A stretch of DNA of 25,438 bases from Strigomonas culicis (lineage: Eukaryota > Euglenozoa > Kinetoplastea > Trypanosomatida > Trypanosomatidae): contig AUXH01000257.1 in the NCBI GenBank assembly GCA_000482145.1, forward strand, positions 1-25,438. The letters run 5' to 3'. The notes under the pieces are model-generated. The model did not search any database and had not been told where the DNA came from. It saw only the letters and a list, made by a program, of their open reading frames with translations. Made by a program: the position numbers and the translations under genes. This document shows positions 1 through 8,380 of the stretch, piece by piece. Numbering within the stretch: position 1 is the stretch's first letter; every line of letters begins with the position of its first letter.

Positions 1-979
1 CGCTCCACTGAAAAATGTTATGCTGCTCCTTCTGATGCGAGGCGGCGGAGGACAGGAGCAGCTGCTGGTAGACCTGCAGCGCGACCTCCCACTGGCGTGT
101 GTACAGTAGCGTGTGCAGCAGCGTAAAGCGGGCCCGCGGGATACCAGAGCGCGCGGCGTCCTTCTGAAAGGAAGACGCGTCGTTATGCGTCGTGCTGCGC
201 GGCACCTGCACCGCGTTCTGCACGAGCTGATGAAAGAAGCGCAGCGAGTCCTGCCAGAGCGTGGCGAGGCTGCCGCACGGAGGGGGAGAAGGAGCGCGGT
301 GACCGTCCGCGTTGCGATGTGGTTGGCTCGGTACCGCTGCGCGCGCATACAGACTGTAGTGCATGAGCACCTGCAGCATGGCGGTGGGCGAGTGTATGTG
401 AGGCAGCGCACTGTGCTTATTATTATCCTTATTATTACTACTACTTTTGGCTTCTTTATTTTCATTTGTTTCACTACTTTCATTGGCGGTGGTGTGCAGG
501 GCCTTATACCGCTGCACTAACTGGATGGTGATGGGATAGCCCTCCTGAGGCATGGCGGCGTGGTTGAGAAGGTGCCGGATGATCGTCCGCTCCAAAGGAT
601 GCGGATCCATATGCGGCTGCGCATGAGGTGTTTTACTGACACCGCTTGTAGCAGCAGCAGCAGAAGAAGAGTCCAACACCGCTGCGATCTGCGCGGCGGC
701 CAGGGCATCTACCCAGTAGACACTATACACCCTCGCTCGCCCCGAGGTGCGCGGCGCTGCTGCCGTGGTGGTGGGGAAGTACTGCGACACATAGCGCTGC
801 AGCTGCTGGGCCTCGTGCGCACCCGCTGCCGCGCGCACGCGCTCAAGGAGGTACGGGAAGGGGGTGGTGGTCGTGGCAGTCGGCCGCGGTGTCCCATCCC
901 CGCCCCGGTGTGCATTTCTGGGCGCGGGGCGGCCGCCTGCTGGCGCGTGTTTGCGAAAGAGTCCTCTAGTAGATCTCAT
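1..979 (-). CDS. 3'-truncated gene, basic N-terminus, helical-repeat-like protein
   Basis: An open frame runs on the minus strand from an ATG at 979-977 to the left window edge without a stop, giving about 326 residues; the C-terminus lies outside the window. A TGA codon sits directly before the ATG, which fixes the upstream limit. The N-terminus (MRSTRGLFRKHAPAGGRPAP) is rich in Arg and Ser and free of acidic residues, as in mitochondrial presequences. Two low-complexity inserts (Ala/Ser-rich near residue 100 and Asn/Lys/Ser-rich near 170) interrupt helical sequence. The last part, around residues 285-310, contains FTLLHTLLYTRQWEVALQVY, which resembles the helix pairs of kinetoplastid pentatricopeptide-repeat proteins. 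A mitochondrial RNA-binding or ribosome-assembly role would fit, but this is inference. It is the last gene of the cluster in the window and is unrelated to the membrane-protein array before it. Confidence 0.78.
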   Translation of the reverse strand, partial: MRSTRGLFRKHAPAGGRPAPRNAHRGGDGTPRPTATTTTPFPYLLERVRAAAGAHEAQQLQRYVSQYFPTTTAAAPRTSGRARVYSVYWVDALAAAQIAAVLDSSSAAAATSGVSKTPHAQPHMDPHPLERTIIRHLLNHAAMPQEGYPITIQLVQRYKALHTTANESSETNENKEAKSSSNNKDNNKHSALPHIHSPTAMLQVLMHYSLYARAAVPSQPHRNADGHRAPSPPPCGSLATLWQDSLRFFHQLVQNAVQVPRSTTHNDASSFQKDAARSGIPRARFTLLHTLLYTRQWEVALQVYQQLLLSSAASHQKEQHNIFQWS

Positions 980-1750
980 TCATCTATTTTTTTTTTCAAC
1001 AGCGTGAAAAGAATCTATAAAAGGCTTACGTCACAGTGGACAAGACCAATAATGGTTAACCATCAACAACCAAGAGAAGGGATGGGAGGGGGATAAAGAA
1101 CTAATCATAAATAATAAATGCATTGCACATGATGTGTGCTATGGTCACTGCTCTCTGCGTGCGCCTGTTGGACGCTGTTGTAGTGTTGGACGTGCACCCA
1201 TCAATAAACTTTCACGCGTGTATTCCAAAGCATATCTTTATCGAAGTCGAACAGAAAAATGAAGAATACAAAAAAAAAGAATATCTTTATACATATATAT
1301 GTATATATGTATATGTTTTTAGGAGAAAGAAACAGAACCGCTTTCAATTTTTGATGCTAATTAGTATGTAAAAAAGGAACAGAAATAAATAATAAACACA
1401 CGCACACACTTACATACTCATTTTTTTTTTACTTTAAGATCCGTCTGATAGACTAGTGTTTTTTTAGAATAAAACTCTACAATCATGTGTATGTTTTTTT
1501 TTACCGTTTATGAAAGAAATGCAATAAATAGAATAACTTAAAAAAAAAAGACAATGGAAAAGAAAAAATACATAGTAATTGAAAAGAAGAAAAAAAAATA
1601 ACCTTACGGATGTGTATACATCCACATCGAATTGATGACGGAGTTACACTATTTACGTTTTTTTTTTTTGCTTGCTGGCTACCTCTCTTTGCTGGTTGAC
1701 AGCAGCACTTGCCTTCATTCACTGCGATGATAGCAATCTTGCGGCGGGGC
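980..1750. other. intergenic spacer, AT-rich
   Basis: No coding frame in either strand looks genuine. The right part is the presumed 3' UTR of the gene ending at 1751. It holds several long A or T runs and an alternating TA/TG stretch near 1287-1315. The left part contains the pyrimidine tract of the next gene. The part nearest 1751 (about 1600-1750) is less AT-rich, but its open frames are overlaps with the neighbouring gene. Confidence 0.6.
1025..1100 (-). promoter_or_regulatory. probable spliced-leader acceptor of the truncated gene
   Basis: The plus strand is almost all purine at 1072-1100, which gives a pyrimidine tract on the coding strand. The first AG after it on the minus strand is at 1026-1025, 46 nt before the ATG at 979. 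This order (tract, first AG, short leader) is the usual trypanosomatid trans-splicing signal. The exact site is predicted, not observed. Confidence 0.45.
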
Positions 1751-2305
1751 TCAGCCCGCTGGCTCCGGTGTAGCCTGGCTGATGTACTGCGCCTGCCCAT
1801 AGTCCACGACCTCCAGTGGTGCTCCCGCCACGACCACGTCGTCATCATTATTGTTTCGACTCTCTGAATTGCTCGTAGTAAAGTTAATGGGCTCCAGTTC
1901 TGTCACATAGACGGGAACAGCCTGCGGGTGGTGGTGCGTGACCCTGCACTGATGGCAGGCGCCCGCCGGTGGGCCCTCGTCGCCCTGCGCGAGAACTGTC
2001 GCGGGGAACACGAAGTCGTCTCTGTGTTGGTGCTCTGCGATATGCGCACCGAGCGCCTCCTGCGATGGCTGTCCGTCTTGGAGGTGTTCCAGGTCGGGGT
2101 AGTAAAGGTACAGCGTGGCGGTGTTGGCGTCATCCACAAAGTGATGGTGCTGCTCCGCGGATGGCCTGCGCACCTCCGCAACGCTCGCTGCTTTCATCCT
2201 TCGTCGACGGTGCATCCGTATACAGAGCAGGCAAATAGTGAGGGAGGCACCCCCGACAAGGATTAGGACGGCCACAATAATGACAGTGGCGTTGATCAAT
2301 GGCAT
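1751..2305 (-). CDS. family 1 membrane protein, copy 1 (DYGQAQY box)
   Basis: A 184-residue protein. The frame stays open further upstream, but the first ATG (2305-2303) directly precedes the membrane segment, as in its paralogues, so I start there. Residues 5-30 form one hydrophobic helix with NAT as a possible glycosylation site before it, Cys at 25 and 28, and MHRRRRMK right after. The charge pattern predicts N-terminus out and tail in the cytoplasm. The tail has the family blocks in order: LYLYYPDLEHLQ (about 65-76), PATVLAQGDE (101-110), HPQAVPVYVT (126-135), and AGAPLEVVDYGQAQYIS near the C-terminus (Tyr169). It carries His-rich and Asn/Asp-rich linkers and a short C-terminus lacking the EPF that follows the box in other copies. 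It is the last array member to be transcribed. Function unknown. Confidence 0.88.
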   Translation of the reverse strand: MPLINATVIIVAVLILVGGASLTICLLCIRMHRRRRMKAASVAEVRRPSAEQHHHFVDDANTATLYLYYPDLEHLQDGQPSQEALGAHIAEHQHRDDFVFPATVLAQGDEGPPAGACHQCRVTHHHPQAVPVYVTELEPINFTTSNSESRNNNDDDVVVAGAPLEVVDYGQAQYISQATPEPAG

Positions 2306-2853
2306 CCTCGTGATGCGTCTATTGTTATTATTACAATTATAACTAACAAGAATAAGAATGGATGATGAGATAAACACGAAACATCTCCAAAGAGCAAAAG
2401 TAAGTTATATACGCATGTATGGTACATCATATACAACTGTTTTATTGCTGTTTCGATTCAAACCGTAACAACGGGAAGGCATATTAAGAAAACGAGTGCA
2501 ATAGAAAAAAAATGTATTAATCGCAACACAGACAGAAAAAAAAGAAAGCAAATAAAAAAAAACTGTTTGTTGTGTAGTACAGGCCCCATGTAGGGTGCCG
2601 TGCCTGGTGCACATATGTGGTCTACGAGTGTAAACATAACAATGAGCAGATATAAAAGGGGAGCAAAAGAAGAGGACCACATTAATAGAAAAGTTAAGAT
2701 AAATGTTATACCTTTACCATTGTAATAAACGTCTACAGTCTCTCTATGACGTCCCTTCCTGTCATTTGGTATTAACCGCTCATTGCATGTTTCTTTTTGT
2801 AATTGGCCTTGTTGCCTTTTTTGTTTGTTTATCTACTGCTCCTGACCGTTGAA
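2306..2853. other. intergenic spacer with a duplicated 3'-UTR element
   Basis: The spacer is AT-rich with no gene. The stretch 2519-2640 is homologous to 3727-3850: both start with taatcgcaac, then a purine run, then actgttt, a conserved core around gccccwtgtagggt, and gtgcctg. Both lie at similar distances downstream of a family 1 stop codon, so the block is probably a 3'-UTR segment copied together with the gene. Confidence 0.6.
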
Positions 2854-3447
2854 TCAGTGACTGCAGAGCTTAGTATCTCTCTCTCCTTCTCTCTCAGAAC
2901 CGACAAAGGATTCCTGACTGACATACTGCGCCTGTCCATAGTCCACAACCTCCAGCGGTGCTCCCGCCACGACCTCGTCGTCATTGCCATTGCTGTTTGG
3001 ACGCTCTGGATTGTTCCTATAATAGTTAGTGGAGTTCACTACTGTGGCGTAGGCGGGGACGGCCTGTGGGTGGCGGTGAGCGCCTTCCTCTAGATGGTTG
3101 GCGGCCACTGAGCCTTCGTCGCCCTGCGCGAGCACCGTCGCGGCGATCACAAAGTCGCCACCCTGTTGGCGCCGTGCGGCATACGCACCGAGCGCCTCCT
3201 GCGATGGCTGCCCGTCCTGGAGGTGCACCAGCTCCGGGTAGTAGAGGTGCAGCGCGGCGGCGTCGGCGTCTAGATCCTGCTGCCGCTGCTGCTGCTGCGC
3301 CGCGCGCCGTCGCGCTTCCTCTGGGTCCGGCATCTTCATCCATCGTCGCCGGCAGATCCGTATACAAGTGAAGCAGACAGAGAAACAGGCAGCTGCCACA
3401 AAGACCATGATGACTGCTGTAATGACAGCAGCGTAGATGGATGACAT
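2854..3447 (-). CDS. family 1 membrane protein, copy 2 (DYGQAQY box)
   Basis: A 197-residue protein starting at the ATG at 3447-3445. The 52 codons open upstream contain no ATG and translate a non-conserved leader, so the start is secure. Residues 4-29 form the membrane helix, with Cys at 21, 25, 28 and 32 close to the inner face and CRRRWMK after it. Those cysteines are candidates for palmitoylation (inference). A Gln/Asp-rich linker (51-62) leads to LHLYYPELVHLQ (67-78), then FVIAATVLAQGDE (99-111), HPQAVPAYATVV (126-137) with TNYYRN after it, and AGAPLEVVDYGQAQYVSQES (Tyr170). The C-terminus is charged and ends in CSH. It is closest to copies 3 and 4 in the middle of the tail and to copy 1 in position. 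Function unknown. Confidence 0.9.
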   Translation of the reverse strand: MSSIYAAVITAVIMVFVAAACFSVCFTCIRICRRRWMKMPDPEEARRRAAQQQQRQQDLDADAAALHLYYPELVHLQDGQPSQEALGAYAARRQQGGDFVIAATVLAQGDEGSVAANHLEEGAHRHPQAVPAYATVVNSTNYYRNNPERPNSNGNDDEVVAGAPLEVVDYGQAQYVSQESFVGSEREGERDTKLCSH

Positions 3448-3996
3448 TATAGTGTTATCTCTTTTCGTATTATTTTTAGTGTTGTGTTTGGTTTTATTCG
3501 CTAGTGTTTCTTTTCCCTTCAGTGTAGAAGAATACAAAGGAACACTGAGATATATATGTAGTGCAATCAAACAACACGTATTTGAAAGATCTTCAGGAAA
3601 CAACGGTAGGTTATAGTTTTTACAGTATAGATAGATATATAGATGAATGTGAAAACAGAATTGTTTTACCTCGAATTGGAATAGTAGAGTCTACTAGAGT
3701 CATAATGGTAAAATGAAAATACGTAATAATCGCAACTAAAAAAAGGGGGAAACAAAATAAAGAAAAAAAAAGTACTGTTTATCACGCAGTAGAAGCCCCT
3801 TGTAGGGTACTGTGCCTGTGACAAAAGTAATCTGCAGACGTACACAAAGCAATAGACACAAAAAAGCAAACGTTATAGCTCTACTGTTCTAATATACGCT
3901 TGCTGTCTCTCCGTCTTTCTGTGTTGTGGAACACTTAATTTTGCATTTTCTTTTTTAATCGGCCTTGTTGCCTTTGTTTGTTGGTTTATCCACTAC
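3448..3996. other. intergenic spacer with second copy of the 3'-UTR element
   Basis: There is no gene. Positions 3727-3850 pair with 2519-2640. The block next to the start codon (3448-3600) is purine-poor and holds the 5' UTR of copy 2; the rest is A-rich. The duplicated block supports tandem duplication of a unit made of gene plus 3' flank. Confidence 0.6.
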
Positions 3997-4593
3997 CTAT
4001 AATGGTTGAATTCGTGGCTTCTGCCGCTCTGTTTCCTCCACACCGAAGGGCTCCCGGCTGACATACTGTGCTTGCCCGTAGTCCACGACCTCCAGCGGAG
4101 CTCCCGCCACGGCTTCCTCATTGCTGTTTCGACGCTCCGGGTCGTTCCTGTAATAGCTAGTGGGGTCCACTACTGTTACATAGGTGGGAATGGCCTGCGG
4201 GGGGTGGTGGGCGCCTTCTTCGGTGTCCGCCGGTGGGACCTCGTCACCCTGCGCGAGCACCGTCGCGGCGATCACAAAGTTGCCACCCTGTTGGCGCTGT
4301 GCAACGTACGCACGCAGCTCTTCTAGCGATGGCTCCCCGCCCTGGAGCCGCACCAGCTCGGGGTAGTAGAGATACAGCGCGGCGGTCTCGTTGGTGTCCG
4401 CGAGCTCCGCCATCGGCTCGTGTTGCTGCGCCTCTCGCCGTCTGGCCTCCTCTGCCTTTTGCCTCCGGCGGCGGATTTTTTGATAGAAGGTGATGCCAAT
4501 GGCGACTAGGATACATGCGCCGAATCCAGCGATGAGTGCTATACTGTAGATGGACTGAACCGCCCTCGTATTGGTCTTATTAGAAGAATCCAT
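3997..4593 (-). CDS. family 1 membrane protein, copy 3 (DYGQAQY box)
   Basis: A 198-residue protein from the ATG at 4593-4591; codons open upstream of it contain no ATG. The N-terminal 14 residues are polar with an NKT sequon, the membrane helix spans about 15-37, and KIRRRRQK follows. The tail holds ALYLYYPELVRLQGGEPSLE (72-91), FVIAATVLAQGDE (106-118), PPQAIPTYVTVVDPTSYYRN (131-150) and AGAPLEVVDYGQAQYVSREP (Tyr172). It is the nearest relative of copy 4: 121 bp (4239-4359) match copy 4 without a difference. It differs from copies 1 and 2 by a longer polar N-terminus. YPEL inside the first tail block fits the YxxPhi sorting consensus (Phi, bulky hydrophobic). Function unknown. Confidence 0.91.
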   Translation of the reverse strand: MDSSNKTNTRAVQSIYSIALIAGFGACILVAIGITFYQKIRRRRQKAEEARRREAQQHEPMAELADTNETAALYLYYPELVRLQGGEPSLEELRAYVAQRQQGGNFVIAATVLAQGDEVPPADTEEGAHHPPQAIPTYVTVVDPTSYYRNDPERRNSNEEAVAGAPLEVVDYGQAQYVSREPFGVEETERQKPRIQPL

Positions 4594-4946
4594 TTGAAAT
4601 AAAGTTAATGTGGCTGCCGTAGAGGAAGGGGAAAAGCGAAACAAACAAAAATAATAACAGTGCACATGGAGACGTCATGGTGAATAGCCGCTCACGAGGA
4701 GAACAAGATTTACACACAAAAAGAGTTTTACACAGTGGCACGTCCGCACAAAAAAATTGTTTATTTTGATTTCGAATTGTGAAGCATAGGGAGTATGTTG
4801 CGATTGTGAAATGAATCATGAAGACATAGAAATAATAATTGGTACAAGAGCGATATTAATATAAAAGAATAATGAACACAGCCGTACACACACAAAAAAA
4901 AAAGCATGTATGCGATCGTTAAAAAAACATTTGCGATTATTTTTTT
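4594..4946. other. intergenic spacer, AT-rich
   Basis: There is no gene. The short string ttgtgaagcatag at 4777-4789 recurs at 5752-5764 in the next spacer, with partly similar sequence on both sides, which again indicates that spacer and gene were duplicated together. A-runs near 4890-4945 lie just downstream of the copy 4 stop codon. Confidence 0.5.
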
Positions 4947-5564
4947 TCATCTTTGCTTCCGCTGCTGCTGCGGCTCTGCTTCTTCCGCATCGAAGGGTTC
5001 TTGGCTGACGTACTGCGCCTGCCCGTAGTCCACGACCTCCAGCGGTGCTCCAGCCACGACCCCATCGTCGTCCTCGTTATTGTTTCGACGCTCCGGGTCG
5101 TTCCTGTAATAGCTAGTGGGGTCCACTACTGTCACAAAGGCGGGTATGGCCTGCGGGGGGCGGTGGGCGCTTTCTTCTGGATGGTCGGTGTCCGCCGGTG
5201 GGGCCTCGTCACCCTGCGCGAGCACCGTCGCGGCGATCACAAAGTTGCCACCCTGTTGGCGCTGTGCAACGTACGCACGCAGCTCTTCTAGCGATGGCTC
5301 CCCGCCCTGGAGCCGCACCAGCTCCGGGTAGTAGAGATACAGCGCGGCGGTGTCGGCGTCGTCCACGAGCTCCGCCGTCGGCTCGTGTTGCTGCGCCTCT
5401 CGCCGTCTGGCCTCCGCCGCACTTTGTCTTTTCCGGCGGCGGATCTCGCGATAGCAAGTCATGCAGATGGCAAGGAAGACACATACGGCGACGCCAGAGA
5501 CGAGTATTATTGTGTAGACGGAGTGCGCCTTCTTCGTGTTGGTGGTCTTATCAGAAGTGTCCAT
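4947..5564 (-). CDS. family 1 membrane protein, copy 4 (DYGQAQY box)
   Basis: A 205-residue protein beginning at the ATG at 5564-5562. It has a polar N-terminus with several Lys and Thr (1-16), a membrane helix at about 17-37 ending in MTCYREIRRRKRQ, and the four tail blocks: ALYLYYPELVRLQGGEPSLE (74-93), FVIAATVLAQGDE (108-120), PPQAIPAFVTVVDPTSYYRN (137-156) and AGAPLEVVDYGQAQYVSQEP (Tyr180). The C-terminus is Glu/Gln-rich. The central block matches copy 3 base for base over 121 bp, while the N-terminal coding part and the linkers have diverged, so recent exchange between the two is likely. Function unknown. Confidence 0.92.
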   Translation of the reverse strand: MDTSDKTTNTKKAHSVYTIILVSGVAVCVFLAICMTCYREIRRRKRQSAAEARRREAQQHEPTAELVDDADTAALYLYYPELVRLQGGEPSLEELRAYVAQRQQGGNFVIAATVLAQGDEAPPADTDHPEESAHRPPQAIPAFVTVVDPTSYYRNDPERRNNNEDDDGVVAGAPLEVVDYGQAQYVSQEPFDAEEAEPQQQRKQR

Positions 5565-5644
5565 CTGAACTCGGTTAGTGTTACCTGGCTGTCGTAGAGG
5601 TATCAGGAAGAAGAAAGGAGAAGCCGCTCAAGAAGAAAGCACGA

Positions 5645-5683
<39 letters not shown>

Positions 5684-6079
5684 AAAAGAGATATGTACAC
5701 CGCAACGTGTCCATATATAGATACATTCTTTTTTTGTTCCTTGTTTAGGAGTTGTGAAGCATAGTATACAACTGTAAAATGAACTACAAAAAAAATAAGG
5801 ACAGCAATCAACATATATACTATATGTGATATTTTGGTATGATACATACGTTTTACGCGTTTTCCCATCATATAGAATCAAAAACGAATAGGAGAGTGAT
5901 GAGAATATAGAAAAAAAGTGGAGAAAACCCTACATACACACCGAGAAAGGCCCACCGTTTAAGATGTCACATATATACGTGTATGCGAACATCACACATC
6001 ATTTTGCGATTCCTTCTCATCTTTTTTGGCATCTAAAACATTGTTCCATTGGGCCTTTTCAACGTGTTATGCTGTGTGT
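5565..6079. other. intergenic spacer with dinucleotide repeat
   Basis: There is no gene. It contains a pure (AC)17 run at 5647-5680, upstream of copy 4 on the coding strand and therefore in its 5' flank, where it reads (GT)n. The string shared with the neighbouring spacer is at 5752-5764. The rest is A-rich. Confidence 0.6.
5647..5680. repeat. (AC)17 microsatellite
   Basis: Seventeen uninterrupted AC units are seen directly, about 85 bp upstream of the start codon of copy 4. It may lie in the 5' UTR or the splice-acceptor region of that gene. Confidence 0.95.
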
Positions 6080-6721
6080 TTACTGCTGCTGCTGCGGCGG
6101 CGCTGTTTCTTCCTCCGTGAAGGGCTCACGGCTGACGTACTGCGCCTGCCCGTAGTCCACCTCCACCAGCGGCGCCCCCGCCACGGCCCCGTCGTCGTCG
6201 TTCTGATGGTCTGGATGATGCGCACTACTTGGACGAGTTGAGCGCACGACGGTGTTAAAGACGGGGACGGCCTCTGGGTAGTGGATATGTGCGCGGCCAC
6301 GGCTACTTCGGTTGTTATTTGTGGTGTTAGCCGCGCGATGGTTCGCGGTGTTGACGGTGTCGCCCGCTGTGGGCGAAGGCTGCACAGGGTCGTCATTCTG
6401 CGCCAGGACGGTGGCGGACAGCACGATCGACGGCGGTCGAGCGCCGGGCGTCTGCGAGGGCACGAACTGACGGTGGTGCTCATCGATCGTGTGGGTATGT
6501 CCGTCTACGTAGTGGTACAACTGCGTCTCTTCGTCGAAGTAATAGCCTCTGCGCTGTAGAAGGGTGACCTGCCGCTGCCAGCGCTGCGCCGCCAGCGCCC
6601 GCTGGGACCGCTGCGCGCGGCGGCGGCGGCACCAAGCGACCGAAGCAAAGGTGATCGAGATGATGATGCTCAGGCCGAAGCCAACAAAGGCAATAATAAT
6701 AATGATACTGTATATCGACAT
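6080..6721 (-). CDS. family 1 membrane protein, copy 5 (DYGQAQY box)
   Basis: A 213-residue protein from the ATG at 6721-6719. The membrane helix starts almost at the N-terminus (4-29) and ends in WCRRRR. The tail differs from copies 1-4: a Gln/Arg-rich helix-like stretch (36-58) leads to GYYFDEETQLYHYVDGHTHT (59-78), which replaces the LYYPEL block, followed by IVLSATVLAQNDD (99-111), HYPEAVPVFNTVV (147-159) and AGAPLVEVDYGQAQYVSREP (Tyr190). In the last box the order is VEV instead of EVV, the main change in this otherwise fixed segment. An Asn/Thr-rich linker (129-139) holds an NTT sequon, unlikely to be glycosylated if the tail is cytoplasmic. It forms a subgroup with copies 6 and 7. Function unknown. 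Confidence 0.91.
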   Translation of the reverse strand: MSIYSIIIIIAFVGFGLSIIISITFASVAWCRRRRAQRSQRALAAQRWQRQVTLLQRRGYYFDEETQLYHYVDGHTHTIDEHHRQFVPSQTPGARPPSIVLSATVLAQNDDPVQPSPTAGDTVNTANHRAANTTNNNRSSRGRAHIHYPEAVPVFNTVVRSTRPSSAHHPDHQNDDDGAVAGAPLVEVDYGQAQYVSREPFTEEETAPPQQQQ

Positions 6722-7175
6722 GAGTACGGTACAACCTCAGAAGTGGCTTGGGAAGTGAATACAAACAATGAAGAGAGGAGAAAAGAAACATGTACACAAC
6801 GGTATTTGAATAAGATGTTCAACATCGAAAACAATAACACATGACAAAAAAAAAGTGGTAGAACCGCAACCAATCATGTAAGAAACAAAAAAGGAAAAAA
6901 TCCATATCCATATAATAAGGTAATACCGTAATCCAAGTAAAGCAGGGAAAAGAGAAACTGTATAGTTCTATTTGCATATACCATACAGAATGATCCGGTT
7001 TGTATACAAAAAAACATCACACACAAAAAAGAGAAAACAAAAAGAAAGAGTAATGGATGCCTGAGTCGAAACCAACCAACCAAACAAAAAAATAATAATA
7101 ACGTATAGATGTTTGATAATAGTGTATAATAAGAAAGCCAAAAGTGTTGGCGTAGTACTATTCGTTTGGGTATAT
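6722..7175. other. intergenic spacer, duplicated with the next one
   Basis: There is no gene. About 200 bp (6860-7060) align by eye with 7886-8100: gaaccgc, the aataaggtaat string, atccaagt, atagttctatt and gaatgatc occur in the same order. The 5' flank of copy 5 (6722-6800) also resembles that of copy 6 (7737-7815), including an agaaacatgtacac string. Confidence 0.6.
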
Positions 7176-7736
7176 TCATTGACTTTCCGTGTCCGTTGTG
7201 GTCGAGGACTCCGTCTTCTCCTCGTCCTCCTCCGCAAAGGGCTCTCGGCTAAAGTACTGCGCTTGCCCGTAGTCGATGAGCTCCAGCGGCGCCCCGGCCA
7301 CGGCGCCGTCCGCCGCCGCCGGGTGCACACCGGCACCGACCGCGCCGAATCCGCCGTTGCGGAGATGCCGACGGAAGGCCACGGCATCCACTGCGACAGC
7401 CTCCGGGTAGTCACTTGCGCTGCTCCGTCCGTCAACCGCCGTCGCCGGGTCGCGCGGGTCCAGCACAGTCGCGGGCAGTACTGTGCGGTGCCGGCGGCTC
7501 CGGTGGCCGCCGTGTGGCCCTCCCTCACCGAACGGCACGCGCGAGGCCTGCGCAGGAAGGTGCTCGTCGGCGGTCGCAGGCCGGTAGCGCCGCGGCCGCG
7601 CGCGCGCCTGCTGCCGCAGCCGCTGCCGCCGGAGAATCGCTTGGCGGCCGATGCAGTAACTGACAATCACCGCGGCGATGGCGGAGGGCACCGCTACAGA
7701 AGAAACAACAATAATAATGATGACATAGAGGTCCAT
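7176..7736 (-). CDS. family 1 membrane protein, copy 6 (DYGQAQY box)
   Basis: I place the start at the ATG at 7736-7734, giving 186 residues that begin MDLYVIIII like copy 5. An in-frame ATG at 7808-7806 would add 24 residues, but the matching region upstream of copy 5 is out of frame, so it looks like 5' UTR. The membrane helix is at about 4-28 with Cys28. The following linker is very rich in Arg and Ala (31-85) and contains VPFGEGGPHG. The blocks are TVLPATVLDPRDP (85-97), SDYPEAVAVDAVA (108-120) and AGAPLELIDYGQAQYFSREP (Tyr156). The LYYPEL block is missing and ELI replaces EVV before the box. The C-terminus is acidic and Ser/Thr-rich. It is the most diverged family 1 copy apart from the C-terminal box. 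Function unknown. Confidence 0.86.
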   Translation of the reverse strand: MDLYVIIIIVVSSVAVPSAIAAVIVSYCIGRQAILRRQRLRQQARARPRRYRPATADEHLPAQASRVPFGEGGPHGGHRSRRHRTVLPATVLDPRDPATAVDGRSSASDYPEAVAVDAVAFRRHLRNGGFGAVGAGVHPAAADGAVAGAPLELIDYGQAQYFSREPFAEEDEEKTESSTTTDTESQ

Positions 7737-8380
7737 ATTGTCTTTTATATATTCTAAAAACAGCTTGGGAGGTGAATACAACCAAAGAAGAAGGGAAGAA
7801 AGAAACATGTACACCCTTACATTCCAGGAACACGTTAACCCTCAAAAAGAATGCAGACGTACAACAGAGAAAAGGATGGTAATAGAACCGCGACCGATCA
7901 TACAAGAAGAAAAAAAACTTATCAATGTGCATATCAAATGCAGTAAGATAATAAGGTAATAAGGTGATAAGGGAATAAGGTGATCCAAGTGAAGTGGGAA
8001 AAAGAAAAACACCATAGTTCTATTCACATATAACATATGGAATGATCTGGGCTTGTATATATATATAAAAAAAAACATCAGAAAAGAAGAAAAAAAGAAA
8101 GTGATAGGTGCTTAAGTTTGAAAAGGATGTATGTGAATGTGTGATGGTACACGAGAAACAGTGACAAAAAAAAGAGAGTATAACGAAGGCTGCTTTAGAA
8201 AACGAGTTAAGAATCACTGACGTTACTAGTGAAGTAGTGGAGAAGATCAAGAGCAATAACTAGTAACAGTGAAAAAACGCATATCTATCTATACAGGTAT
8301 ATATGTGTGTGTATACGTTTGTGTGTTCTTGTAACTTCTATTCCTTCGCGTGCTTTTCGTTTTGTAGATCTGTTGTATTA
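7737..8380. other. intergenic spacer with short tandem repeat
   Basis: There is no gene. Homology to the previous spacer covers 7886-8100. Within it, 7947-7984 holds three close copies of aataaggt separated by short ga- or gg-containing joins, where the sister spacer has a single copy. Alternating TA and TG sequence lies around 8280-8320. Confidence 0.6.
7947..7984. repeat. short imperfect tandem repeat (aataaggt core)
   Basis: Three copies of aataaggt lie within 38 bp. The homologous place in the sister spacer (about 6900-6925) has one, so the array expanded after the duplication. It lies in the presumed 3' flank of copy 7. Confidence 0.7.

Noticed and set aside
1501..1848. Minus-strand 115-codon frame overlapping the end of family 1 copy 1
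   Set aside because: It overlaps the conserved C-terminal box in another frame and continues into AT-rich spacer as Phe/Leu-rich low-complexity sequence.
7947..7984. Possible CRISPR-like or attachment repeat
   Set aside because: There are three short imperfect copies with no spacers of regular length, in a eukaryotic-type locus; it is a simple local expansion.
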